Part shown: positions 16,784-24,918 of the stretch, in pieces | Layout: each line of letters starts with the position of its first letter | How positions within the stretch are numbered: the first letter of the stretch is position 1 | Source: Sphingomonas palustris | Lineage (GTDB): Bacteria; Pseudomonadota; Alphaproteobacteria; Sphingomonadales; Sphingomonadaceae | Assembly: GCA_026225215.1 (NCBI GenBank) | Contig: JAMFSI010000049.1 | Span: forward strand, 1-37,942 | Direction of reading: 5' to 3' | Length of the DNA stretch: 37,942 nt | Notes under the pieces: model-generated | What the model saw: the letters and a program-made list of their open reading frames with translations, nothing else | Databases searched by the model: none | Told to the model about the DNA's origin: nothing | Translations under genes and position numbers: made by a program

Positions 16784-17533
16784 TCAGCTAACCACCCGTC
16801 CCCCATTCACCCCGATCGTCTGCCCCGTCACATAGCTCGACGCTTCGTTGCACAGCCAGCCGCAGGCGTTAGCGATGTCGTTGGCCTCGCCCATGCGGCG
16901 CACCGGCAGCGTCGCCAGCAGGACTTCGGCGGGGATCTGGAAGCGGTCGCGGTTGGCTTCGGACATGATCGTGCCCATCACCGAGCCGGGCGGGATATTG
17001 TTCACGGTGATGCCGAGCGGCCCGAGTTCCTGGGCGAGGCTGCGGGTCAGGGTGACGACGGCGCCCTTCGACGAGGAATAGGTGACCATGTTGATAGCGC
17101 CGGTCTGCGCGCTGGACGACGAGATGTTGACGATGCGGCCCCAATGCGCAGCCTTCATGTCGGGCAGCACTTCCTGCGTGACGACGATCATGCCCAGCAC
17201 GTTGATACGATAGACGAAATCCCAGCGATCTTCGGTGATTTCCTCGAAGGGGGTGAAGTCGGTGACGCCGGCATTGTTGACCAGCACGGTGATTGGCCCG
17301 AAGGCGGCGCGCAATTCGGCGACGGCGCCTTTGACCTGGGCGCGGTTGGAAATATCGGCGCCCAGGGCGATGGCCCCGCCGCCGGCTTCCTTGATCGCCT
17401 TTACCGTGTCGGCGCAGCGCTCGGCGTCGAGATCGAGCACGCCGACGGCGATGCCATCCTTGGCCAGCCGCTTGGCGCATGCGGCGCCGATGCCGGCGGC
17501 AGCGCCGGTTACCAGTGCGGTTCTCGGTGTCAT
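16784..17533 (-). CDS. Short-chain dehydrogenase/reductase (SDR), FabG-like
   Basis: The 249-residue protein has the classical SDR features. They are the cofactor motif TGAAAGIG near 10-17, NNAG near 86-89, the catalytic Ser in ISSSSAQ and the YSSSK motif (Tyr/Lys). It ends with an NGG segment typical of 3-oxoacyl-ACP reductase-like proteins. It oxidises or reduces a hydroxyl/keto pair with NAD(P)(H). The start has AGGAAGGAA about 7 bases upstream. It is the last gene of the cupin-SDR-esterase-SDR operon, 34 bases after the esterase. FabG proper is unlikely given this catabolic context. Confidence 0.9.
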   Translation of the reverse strand: MTPRTALVTGAAAGIGAACAKRLAKDGIAVGVLDLDAERCADTVKAIKEAGGGAIALGADISNRAQVKGAVAELRAAFGPITVLVNNAGVTDFTPFEEITEDRWDFVYRINVLGMIVVTQEVLPDMKAAHWGRIVNISSSSAQTGAINMVTYSSSKGAVVTLTRSLAQELGPLGITVNNIPPGSVMGTIMSEANRDRFQIPAEVLLATLPVRRMGEANDIANACGWLCNEASSYVTGQTIGVNGGRVVS

Positions 17534-17567
17534 CGTCTATTCCTTCCTAAAGATCCAATGGCCGTCC

Positions 17568-18494
17568 CTATGCGGGCGGCGAGGCGGTTACGTCCAGACC
17601 GGCGCTCTTCGCCACGGTGATATCATGGACGAGATGGACAATCCGCTCGAAGGTTTCGGTCGAGCCCGGCATCGCCAGCGAGCGCACCACCGCGACATGC
17701 TCCATACCAGGGATGTCCGAGAGTTCGCTGTCCACTCCTCCCGCCACGAGCTTCTCCTGAAAGCTACGGGCATCGTCGGCCAGCACTTCGCCAGAGCCAA
17801 CGCTGACCAGAGTGCGCGGAAAACCGGCGACAGAACCGAACAGCGGCGAGGCCAGCGGGTGCCGGGCATCCAGCCCCTGCAGATAGAGTTCGGCGCCGCT
17901 CGCCGCCGAATCGCGCGAGAACATCGGATCGGTGGCGGCATTGGCGGCATAGCTGGGCGCGGAGACGGTCAAGTCGAGCCAGGGTGACAGCAACACCAGC
18001 CCGGCGATCGGAATACCGGCGCGCACCGCCAGCATGGTGAGACTGGCGGCCAGCCCACCGCCTGCGGAATCGCCCGAGACGATCAGCGGCAGGCCATCGT
18101 CCAGTTCGGCCAGCGCGCGCAGCACGGCAAAGGCATCACGCAGTCCAGCGGGAAAGGGTGCCTCCGGCGCCAAGCGGTATTGCGGCGCGATCACCTCGAC
18201 CCCGCAGCGCGCGGCGAGCGCGGTCGCCAGCGGCCCCTCCATCTCGGGCGTGCCCAGCCGAAAGGCGCCGCCGTGGAGATGCAGTACCCGACCCAGGATG
18301 GGGGCTTGCGGGCGGAAGATGAGCGTCCGGCGCCCGCCGAGTTGCACTTCTTCGGGCGGCGGATCGACCGTCCAGGTTCCCGCGGCTTGGGCCGCATCCA
18401 TCCCCTCGCGCCGCAGCGCCAGATCGGAAGGCGCGGGATGGCCGGCGCGCTCGGCGGGGAGCAGCGCCAGCGCGGCGTCGATATCAGACGGCAT
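17568..18494 (-). CDS. Alpha/beta hydrolase (HSL-type esterase)
   Basis: The 308-residue protein has HGGAF at about 74-78 (a variant of the HGGG oxyanion motif), GDSAG at 141-145 (Ser143), a GSGEVLADDA acid region and a MEHVAV histidine segment, all typical of HSL-family carboxylesterases. Its start lies inside the end of the upstream SDR gene (an 11-base overlap), which implies translational coupling. It is the third gene of the operon and may open an ester or lactone produced by the dehydrogenases. It is a separate lineage from the esterase at 320-1300, to which it is only distantly similar. Confidence 0.86.
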   Translation of the reverse strand: MPSDIDAALALLPAERAGHPAPSDLALRREGMDAAQAAGTWTVDPPPEEVQLGGRRTLIFRPQAPILGRVLHLHGGAFRLGTPEMEGPLATALAARCGVEVIAPQYRLAPEAPFPAGLRDAFAVLRALAELDDGLPLIVSGDSAGGGLAASLTMLAVRAGIPIAGLVLLSPWLDLTVSAPSYAANAATDPMFSRDSAASGAELYLQGLDARHPLASPLFGSVAGFPRTLVSVGSGEVLADDARSFQEKLVAGGVDSELSDIPGMEHVAVVRSLAMPGSTETFERIVHLVHDITVAKSAGLDVTASPPA

Positions 18495-19290
18495 CGGTAG
18501 CTTGCCTGCGGCTGGCGCGGGCGCCGCCGGCGAATTTGGTGGTCAGCGAACGATCGACGGTGATGCTTTGTCCGGAAACGCCGTTAGCGAGATCGCTGAG
18601 CAGAAAGACGATCATGTTGCCGAGTTCGTCCGGCTGAGTGAAATTGGTCTCGCCATCGGCGATATTGGCGGCCACCGCCCGGCTCATCACCCGCTCGGTC
18701 GCCACCGCACCAGGCAGCACGGCGTTGGCACGGATGCCGAACTCATGCCATTCGTTGGCCATCGTCCGGGTCAGCGCGTTGATCGCCGATTTGCCCGCGC
18801 CGTAAGGGCCATGCCAGGGCGCCGAGGCGATCGACGACATCGACGAGACATTGACCAGCGCGCCACCCCGATCGCGCGCGATCCACGCCTTGGCGGCATC
18901 GCGGCAGATGAAGAAGACATAATCGAAATTGAGCGCCATCGAGGCGCGAAAGCTGTCAGTGGTGGTCTCGTCGAGCGGCATCCATTCGCCCTCGCGCGTT
19001 CCACCGGCGACGTTGACGACGCCGTCGAAATCGCCGAACTTTTCGAGGATGCCGGGAATTACGGTCTCGCAAGCCGCCGCGTCGTATAAATCCGCGACCA
19101 CGGCATGGATCGTGCCGCCCAGCGCTTCGACATCGGCGATGGTCGGCGTGATTGCGGCCATATCCTTGTCGAGCGCGATCACCGTGCCGCCGGCCTTAGC
19201 GATCTGGCGAGCGGTCGAGCCGCCGATGCCGCCGCGCGCGACACCGCAGACCAGGATGACCTTGCCCGTCAGATCGATTGCCAATGTCAT
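18484..19290 (-). CDS. Short-chain dehydrogenase/reductase (SDR)
   Basis: The 268-residue SDR has the nucleotide-binding stretch VILVCGVARGGIGGSTA near the N-terminus (a divergent glycine motif), NVAGG in place of NNAG, a catalytic Ser region VSSMSS and YGAGK as the YxxxK motif. The chosen start (MTLAIDLTG) has GAGGAG about 9 bases upstream. A longer in-frame reading extends back across the cupin gene and is not credible. It is second in the operon. The unusual glycine motif resembles coniferyl-alcohol-dehydrogenase-like SDRs, but substrate assignment would be guesswork. Confidence 0.87.
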   Translation of the reverse strand: MTLAIDLTGKVILVCGVARGGIGGSTARQIAKAGGTVIALDKDMAAITPTIADVEALGGTIHAVVADLYDAAACETVIPGILEKFGDFDGVVNVAGGTREGEWMPLDETTTDSFRASMALNFDYVFFICRDAAKAWIARDRGGALVNVSSMSSIASAPWHGPYGAGKSAINALTRTMANEWHEFGIRANAVLPGAVATERVMSRAVAANIADGETNFTQPDELGNMIVFLLSDLANGVSGQSITVDRSLTTKFAGGARASRRQATDAV

Positions 19291-19303
19291 GCGGAACAGC
19301 TCC

Positions 19304-19678
19304 TCAGGCAGCAGGTTGTGCGGGGGCTGCGAGATCGGACAGGCCGATGCGCAGGAATTCGGCGCCGGTGTCGCCAGTGTGCAGGCTGTAGACCTTGTCG
19401 CGCGGCACGAAGATGGTGTCACCAGCGCGCAGCACCTCGCGGCCGAAATGAATTTCGCCATCGAGCACGCAGATCACCTCATCCTCGGGATGGCTGTGCG
19501 GTGCTTCATGGTGGCCGGGATGGTATTGCGTGCGCTGGACGTTGGGCCGCCCCGGCGCGAGTGGCATCAGCCGCTTGAAACGCAGCCCGGCGTCGCCCGG
19601 CTTCTGCTTGGCCAGCCACTCGGGCGGCGGCGTTTCCCACGCAGCATCGGCATCGTGAACCACCAGGATTTCAGACAT
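19304..19678 (-). CDS. Small cupin-domain protein
   Basis: The 124-residue single-domain cupin carries the metal-binding motif H-x(3)-H-S-H-x(4)-E-x(6)-G (HEAPHSHPEDEVICVLDGEI) at about residues 60-79, followed by the second motif around GDTIFVPRDKVYSLH with the fourth ligand. Cupins of this size are often dioxygenases, isomerases or small-molecule binding proteins acting beside dehydrogenases. The ATG chosen has GGGAGAG about 7 bases upstream. It is the first gene of a four-gene operon with a recognisable promoter about 60 bases upstream. Confidence 0.85.
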   Translation of the reverse strand: MSEILVVHDADAAWETPPPEWLAKQKPGDAGLRFKRLMPLAPGRPNVQRTQYHPGHHEAPHSHPEDEVICVLDGEIHFGREVLRAGDTIFVPRDKVYSLHTGDTGAEFLRIGLSDLAAPAQPAA

Positions 19679-19746
19679 TTCGCTGCTCTCCCCTACAAGT
19701 TTGCCCACAGGGTTTTCCCCAGGGTTGGCGTTCTTGGGCGAGCACT

Positions 19747-19774
19747 AGCCTACCCGTTCCAAACACTTGGTCAA
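19747..19774 (-). promoter_or_regulatory. Candidate sigma-70-type promoter of the cupin operon
   Basis: On the minus strand TTGACC and TAGGCT are separated by 16 bases, placing transcription start about 60 bases before the cupin ATG. A small CTTG-GT-CAAG palindrome (19766-19775) overlaps the -35 box and could be an operator half-site pair. Confidence 0.5.
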
Positions 19775-19840
19775 GCAAGGCGGAAGGCATCGCCCACGCG
19801 CTGTGGGAATGCGTATGCGAAGGCTGACTGACATAAACTC

Positions 19841-19930
19841 CCCGTCCGTGCTGAGCTTGTCGAAGCACTGTCCTTCTTGCCGCAAGCCATTGAGAAAAAA
19901 AGCAATGCTTAGACAAGCTCAGCACGGACC
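19841..19930. repeat. Inverted repeat element (GAGCTTGTCGAAG family), copy 4
   Basis: The arms CCCGTCCGTGCTGAGCTTGTC and, in complement, GACAAGCTCAGCACGGAC enclose about 45 bases, with one mismatch (TTAGACAAG in place of TTCGACAAG). It lies between the gabD-like gene's 3' end and the cupin operon promoter. Confidence 0.85.
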
Positions 19931-20023
19931 AGAGGAGAGTGAGTCTCGATCAGCGCCAGCCCCGCTTCCCAAATTCCAGGGATCGGAACCCTAAGCCTGC
20001 GCCGCCAATTACGAACCAGATAT

Positions 20024-21478
20024 TCAAACGCCCGGCGCAATCCCCATGCACAGATATTTGATTTCCATATAATCATCGAGCCCGTGGCGCGAACCTTCGC
20101 GGCCCAGACCGGATTGCTTGACCCCGCCGAACGGCGCCACCTCGGTGGAAATCAGCCCGGTGTTGATGCCGACCATCCCCGCCTCCAGCGCCTCGCCGAC
20201 ACGCCACACGCGGCTGATATCGCGCGCGTAGAAATAGCTGGCGAGGCCGAACTCGCTGTCATTGGCCAGCCGGATCGCCTCGGCTTCGTCGCTGAAGCGG
20301 ATCACGCCGGCCAAAGGCCCGAAGGTTTCCTCGCGTGCCAGCAGCATGTCGGCCTTCACATCGCTGACCACGGTGGGCAGGAAATAATTGCCGCCGAGCG
20401 GGCTGCGCGCACCGCCGGCCAATACCTTGGCCCCGCCGGCCAGCGCATCGGCGAGATGCTCCTCGACCTTCTCCACGCCGGCCGCATTGATGAGCGGCCC
20501 GACCGCGCTGCCATCGTCCAGACCATAGCCGACCTTCAGCGCCTTGACCCGCGCCGCCAGCTTGGTGACGAATTCATCATAGACGCCATCCTGCACATAA
20601 AAGCGATTGGTGCAGACGCAGGTTTGGCCATTATTGCGGAATTTCGAGATCATCGCGCCTTCGATCGCGGCATCGACATCGGCATCGTCGAACACCAGGA
20701 ATGGGGCATTGCCGCCCAGCTCCATCGACAGTTTCTTGATGGTAGGCGCGCAATCGCGCATCAGATCGCGGCCGATTTCGGTCGAGCCAGTGAAGGTCAG
20801 CTTACGCACCACCGGGTTCGCGCAGATTTCGCCGCCGATCGCGCGCGCACTGCCGGTCACGACGTTGAACACACCCGCCGGCACGCCCGCCCGCTCGGCC
20901 AGCACCGCCAGCGCCAGCGCCGAGAACGGCGTCGCCGAGGCCGGCTTCAGCACCATGGTACAGCCCGCCGCCAGCGCCGGACCCAGCTTGCGGGTGATCA
21001 TCGCGCAAGGGAAATTCCAGGGTGTCACCGCCGCGACCACGCCCACTGGCTGGCGCAACGTGACGATCCGGCGATCGGCGGCGTGACTGGGGATCACTTC
21101 GCCATAGGCGCGCTTGCCCTCTTCGGCGAACCACTCGATAAAGCTGGCCCCATAAGCAATTTCGCCCTGGGCCTCGGCCAGCGGCTTGCCTTGTTCGCGC
21201 GTCAGCAATTCGCCGAGCTCGGCTTGATGCGCCAGCATCAGCTCGAACAGCTTGCGCATGATCTTGGCGCGCTCACCGGCGGTTTTGGCCCGCCACGCCG
21301 GCAGCGCAGCTTCGGCGGCGGCGATGGCGCGGGCGGTTTCTGCTGCGCCCATGTTGGGCACGGTGCCGATCACCTGACCGGTGCCGGGATCCTTGACCTC
21401 GAGCGTGCCGCCCCCATCGGCATCACGCCATTCGCCGCCGATGTAAGCCTGCTGCTTGAGGAGATCGGTGTAGCTCAT
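20024..21478 (-). CDS. gabD: NAD(P)-dependent aldehyde dehydrogenase, succinate-semialdehyde dehydrogenase type
   Basis: The 484-residue protein closely follows GabD in length (482 in E. coli) and motifs. The cofactor region TPWNFPCAMITRK is near 152-164, the general base is Glu253 (MELGGNAP) and the nucleophile is Cys287 (NGQTCVCTNRFYVQDG). The second cysteine of the GabD redox switch (Cys289) is present. It would oxidise succinate semialdehyde to succinate, but relatives also take glutarate semialdehyde or other aldehydes, so the gene name is provisional. The start has AAAGGA about 5 bases upstream. It diverges from the DUF2889 gene and stands alone, with a good promoter candidate just upstream. 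Confidence 0.85.
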   Translation of the reverse strand: MSYTDLLKQQAYIGGEWRDADGGGTLEVKDPGTGQVIGTVPNMGAAETARAIAAAEAALPAWRAKTAGERAKIMRKLFELMLAHQAELGELLTREQGKPLAEAQGEIAYGASFIEWFAEEGKRAYGEVIPSHAADRRIVTLRQPVGVVAAVTPWNFPCAMITRKLGPALAAGCTMVLKPASATPFSALALAVLAERAGVPAGVFNVVTGSARAIGGEICANPVVRKLTFTGSTEIGRDLMRDCAPTIKKLSMELGGNAPFLVFDDADVDAAIEGAMISKFRNNGQTCVCTNRFYVQDGVYDEFVTKLAARVKALKVGYGLDDGSAVGPLINAAGVEKVEEHLADALAGGAKVLAGGARSPLGGNYFLPTVVSDVKADMLLAREETFGPLAGVIRFSDEAEAIRLANDSEFGLASYFYARDISRVWRVGEALEAGMVGINTGLISTEVAPFGGVKQSGLGREGSRHGLDDYMEIKYLCMGIAPGV

Positions 21479-21502
21479 AGCGGTCCTTTCGAGGTTTGGC
21501 GC

Positions 21503-21531
21503 GACATAGGCAGCGTGGCCCGCTCTGACAA
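21503..21531 (-). promoter_or_regulatory. Candidate promoter of the gabD-like gene
   Basis: On the minus strand TTGTCA and TATGTC are separated by exactly 17 bases, with the predicted transcription start about 18 bases before the ATG. The -35 box is strong and the -10 moderate. Confidence 0.5.
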
Positions 21532-21580
21532 CGGGCACAGACCAAACCCGCCGCTTCGTCGGGGCGATTTGTCACGCGGG

Positions 21581-21596
21581 TCTTGCGTGTGCAAGA
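21581..21596. promoter_or_regulatory. Palindrome between gabD-like and DUF2889 genes
   Basis: TCTTGC-GTGT-GCAAGA is a perfect 6-base inverted repeat with a 4-base centre in the divergent promoter gap, about 35 bases before the DUF2889 start. It could be an operator. Which protein binds it is unknown, and no regulator gene is adjacent. Confidence 0.4.
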
Positions 21597-21630
21597 TGGC
21601 CTGCCATGCTGAAGGCTGGAGATAGATAAA

Positions 21631-22650
21631 ATGACCATAACTCTACCGCTCAAGCCGCCGCGCAGCACTGCCAACCCCTCGCCCATCCGCCGGCCGGGAT
21701 CGCTACGCCGCACCGCGAGCATCGATTTCGACTGGACCGACGGCCCCGAAAGCGAACGCCGGCTGCAAGGACGCGCGCGCGATTACTGGACCCCGGCTAC
21801 GGGCGGCCCCGGCAAAACCAAGCGGGAAGCCTGGCTGGAGGCCAGCGTCGATTTCGAACGCACGATCACCGCGATCGCCGCCGATCCTGCCCCGGCGCGC
21901 CTCGGCGAACTCGTCGGCGAACGCGGCGGCGGCCATTTGCGCGCGGTGCTCCGCGAAATCCTGCCCGAATTGCTCGCCGAAGGCGCTCCACTCTATCTGC
22001 TGCTCGACGACATCTCCGGCACCAGCCTGATTTCGGGCTGGGGCTGGTCGCTGTGGAATCCAAACTGGATGAGCGATCAGCGCGGCGGCATCTCCCCCGA
22101 CCAACTGGCCAAGATGATGAACGACCGCGCTGGGGTCTGCTGGGGCCTGCAATTGGGCAACACCGGCATGAACCCGGATCGCGCCAGCATCCATATCGAT
22201 GCGGCCGATGGTGGCGATCTGCGCAACCCCGAAGATCCCGAAGGCTGGCACCTATTTCCCGAAACCAAGCAGGTCAGCATGCGCCGCGCCCGCCGCATCG
22301 ACGTCTGGCGCGATGCCGCCAGCGGGAACATCCACTTCGAATCCGCCTTCCAGGACAGCGCCCCCCGCCCCGAAGGTGGCCGCGCCGCGCTGCATGAATA
22401 TCGCCTCACGGGCTCTGTCGATCCACGCTCGCTGGAGCTGCTCAGCCTGGTGCCCGAACCGCGCGTGCTGCCCTTCATCGAGTGCCCCGGCGCGGTAACG
22501 AACGCCGCCAAGCTGGTGGGTACGCCGCTACCCCTGATCCGCGAGGCGGTGCTGCGCGAATTGCGCGGGCCGGCGGGGTGTACGCATCTCAACGATGCGC
22601 TGCGGGCGTTGGCGGAAGTGCCTAAGCTGGTGGAGCAGTTGGAGGGTTAG
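21631..22650 (+). CDS. DUF2889-domain protein
   Basis: The 339-residue protein has the DUF2889 pattern. An N-terminal RRPGSLRRTASIDFDW segment and RLQGRARDYWT come first, and the C-terminal hallmark covers ECPGAVTNAAKLVGTPL and LRGPAGCTHLNDALRALAEV at about 289-333. The CTHLND segment with a preceding Cys suggests a functional site, but no reaction is established for the family. In my experience these proteins recur in sphingomonad degradation clusters. The start has GGAG about 9 bases upstream. A hairpin of the GGGAGCGCGAGGG family follows the stop. Confidence 0.78.
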   Translation: MTITLPLKPPRSTANPSPIRRPGSLRRTASIDFDWTDGPESERRLQGRARDYWTPATGGPGKTKREAWLEASVDFERTITAIAADPAPARLGELVGERGGGHLRAVLREILPELLAEGAPLYLLLDDISGTSLISGWGWSLWNPNWMSDQRGGISPDQLAKMMNDRAGVCWGLQLGNTGMNPDRASIHIDAADGGDLRNPEDPEGWHLFPETKQVSMRRARRIDVWRDAASGNIHFESAFQDSAPRPEGGRAALHEYRLTGSVDPRSLELLSLVPEPRVLPFIECPGAVTNAAKLVGTPLPLIREAVLRELRGPAGCTHLNDALRALAEVPKLVEQLEG

Positions 22651-22684
22651 GGGGAAGGTGCGAGGGCCATTGCCCTCGCGCTCC
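22651..22684. terminator. Hairpin after the DUF2889 gene
   Basis: GCGAGGGC-CATT-GCCCTCGC (22660-22679) pairs perfectly right after the stop codon. In reverse complement its flanks match the hairpin at 16746-16777. The following stretch up to 22881 shows nothing else that I can support. Confidence 0.6.
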
Positions 22685-22881
22685 CGTTTATGTCCTCTTT
22701 GCGCGACTGCTCATCGTCGCCTGTTGCTTGGCTTTGTGGGCGAGATTACGATTGCACACTCACGAAATGAATGACTGCCGACGCCCCGACTTTGGACGCC
22801 AGCCACTGCTCCACCCTCCTAAGAGCAGACATCCAATTGTAAGCCGCAATTATCGGACTATCCAAAGATTCGACGATCCGT

Positions 22882-24525
22882 TCAGCGCTTGCTGGCATCG
22901 GTAGTAGTAGCACCGCCAAGATGCTCTAAAGTTTCTCTGAAGTAATCTGCCGCTCGTGTCTCGCGAGCAAAGCTGTTCGGCGTTTCGTCTCCAAGCTTTG
23001 CCGCGTTCTCGAATAGTGTTTGATATAGACCTGCAATCTGGCGAAATCGGGATGGGTATTCTGTCGGTAAAATCAGGAGGCTTGCCGGTACAAGCTGTTC
23101 CATTCCCTCCGACCATTGCTCTCCAGCTTCCCTATTGCTGTTGGCAGGAAGGCTACCACTTTCAGCAGGAATGTTGGCATCTTGAGAGATTCGTCCGGTT
23201 TTTAGACCATCGCCCAATTTTAATCGCGCTTCGGCGGCGCGTAGCGACAGATCAATCTGGTCGTCGCTATCAATCGTAAACGGGGGGAAAGCTTTGTTTG
23301 CAAGGGTTTGATCGGCGTTCAAGTCGTTGTGGGCTGCTAATCGAATTGCAGCCTCCACCCTATCAAACGCATTGAAACGGCTGGGTTGCCCCCCAGTCAA
23401 TGCCGCGCCTTTACCAACCGGCGCATAACAGGAGCCCTCACGCTCAGTTCCACCTTTAACCAATGCAAAATGTGCGGGATCACTTGCCATGAGCAGATCT
23501 ACTTCCGCCCGTTCATTCCAGAAGCGCCGTACCTTCCACTGAAAGTTACCACCATCATTGGAGCATGATTCTTTGATTTCGTCGAACTCTGGATCATTGA
23601 CGCCAGCATCGGGATCACGTTTGCAAAGAAAATCGTCGTTCCGCTCCGCGAGATCCAACGCAGCGGAGTAAGTCCTTTGATAGCCTCGATCGACTAGATC
23701 GGATGCCCTTGAGATATCTGTAGGTTTGTAGCTGAGCCTAGCCTTCAAGATCGCCATGCGCGTTTCCATAAACGGAATGGATGAGAATGAATCTCTTTCG
23801 ATTCTAAGCCTGTCGATTAAATCCCCTCTCGGTTCCGCAGTTGCATCGCCATCGGCATCTGCGCCTGCCAACGTAAGGACCCTATAGCCGGCGAGCGAAC
23901 GCGATATATCTTCCTGGGCTCGATCCATTTGCAATTGCGAGTTGAAAAATTCCGCGGCGAGCAGCCTCATGCTTCCCCAGTGGATGGCATCCTGCCATTC
24001 ATCGATAAGCACCTGAAGGTGGTGAATTTTAGCGTCGGGGCTTATTCCTGAGGGCAATGACCCGTGGCCGATCGCGCTCAAGGCCTCGGTGAGAGCTTTC
24101 CGGAAATTGGGGGTGCGCGTGGTGATATGGCGCTCATTGGCTTCGAAATAATCAAGGGCCATCGCCATGCTGTGCTCAGACCCATACCGATAGTGCCAAT
24201 AGATTAGGCTTTCGCGGATAAACGACCATCCCGCACAGCCGTCTTGCTGGGCTTTTTCCTTATAGCTGTCAGGAACGGGCGTTTTCTCGATGTCCTGGAT
24301 ATCTTTGTTTCCCCCGAGCCATAGCTTACCAATTGCAACACAATACACCTCTTGCCGTTCGGGGTTAGCGGCATTGGTCTGCTCCGCTATCTGCAGATAG
24401 CGGTCGTTCTTCATAATGCGTTCTGCCTGTATGACAGTTGGGTTGGTTGCTGCGGTTTCCTGCGCCAAGGCGGGAATTGGGACCAGCGCCAATGCCGCTA
24501 CCGTCGAGATTCTGCTCCGTCTCAT
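22882..24525 (-). CDS. Exported protein of unknown function, lower GC than neighbours
   Basis: The 547-residue product begins with a basic end (MRRSR), a hydrophobic core and an ALA-QE cleavage site, so it is probably secreted to the periplasm after about residue 21. The rest looks largely helical and acidic, with recurring alanine-rich and aromatic segments that suggest helical (TPR-like) repeats. It also contains several cysteines, e.g. CKRDPDAG and CSNDGG. No family is recognised. The start has GGGGAG about 8 bases upstream. Base composition and codon use are clearly more AT-rich than the surrounding genes, pointing to acquisition from elsewhere. It stands alone. Confidence 0.72.
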   Translation of the reverse strand: MRRSRISTVAALALVPIPALAQETAATNPTVIQAERIMKNDRYLQIAEQTNAANPERQEVYCVAIGKLWLGGNKDIQDIEKTPVPDSYKEKAQQDGCAGWSFIRESLIYWHYRYGSEHSMAMALDYFEANERHITTRTPNFRKALTEALSAIGHGSLPSGISPDAKIHHLQVLIDEWQDAIHWGSMRLLAAEFFNSQLQMDRAQEDISRSLAGYRVLTLAGADADGDATAEPRGDLIDRLRIERDSFSSIPFMETRMAILKARLSYKPTDISRASDLVDRGYQRTYSAALDLAERNDDFLCKRDPDAGVNDPEFDEIKESCSNDGGNFQWKVRRFWNERAEVDLLMASDPAHFALVKGGTEREGSCYAPVGKGAALTGGQPSRFNAFDRVEAAIRLAAHNDLNADQTLANKAFPPFTIDSDDQIDLSLRAAEARLKLGDGLKTGRISQDANIPAESGSLPANSNREAGEQWSEGMEQLVPASLLILPTEYPSRFRQIAGLYQTLFENAAKLGDETPNSFARETRAADYFRETLEHLGGATTTDASKR

Positions 24526-24918
24526 TCGCTCGGCTCCCCGTTTGCCCCTTGCACCATTTAATAGCGGGTGCTGATCGGCGAAATGGTCACCTAATATGCT
24601 TAACTCTTAGACCTGGGATAGGTAAGATCGAACGGCAGCTTTGGCACGTGGTTCGCCAAAACTTGCTTGTCAGCTCCCCACCCATTTCAGACACGAGCCT
24701 TATGGTTGTGAAAACCGATGGCAAATGGCTCCCCTCCAGCGCTGCGCTGAATGGATTCTGACTTCCGTCAGAATGACGAATGCAGCCCAATTCCATATGC
24801 AATTGGCCAGAGCTACGGAGCAGGCAGCCACTGCTGGGGCCGCCAAACGCCAAGCTCGCGTCGGAAGACGGCAAGGGGTCTGGGGCCGCTGGCCCCAGAG
24901 TCTTCCCCTCATTCACCC
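24526..24918. other. Non-coding stretch between the unknown exported protein and the Rieske gene
   Basis: No gene is supported here. A short minus-strand open frame (24587-24916) lacks a ribosome binding site and resembles no protein I know. Two palindromes are present: ATTCTGAC-TTCC-GTCAGAAT (24755-24774) in a repeat-like GGATTCTGA...GTCAGAATGACG context, and CTGGGGCC-GCT-GGCCCCAG (24880-24898) just downstream of the Rieske gene's 3' end, which may terminate it. Confidence 0.6.

Noticed and set aside
24587..24916. 109-codon minus-strand frame upstream of the exported-protein gene
   Set aside because: There is no ribosome binding site or recognisable domain, and it overlaps palindromic repeat DNA.
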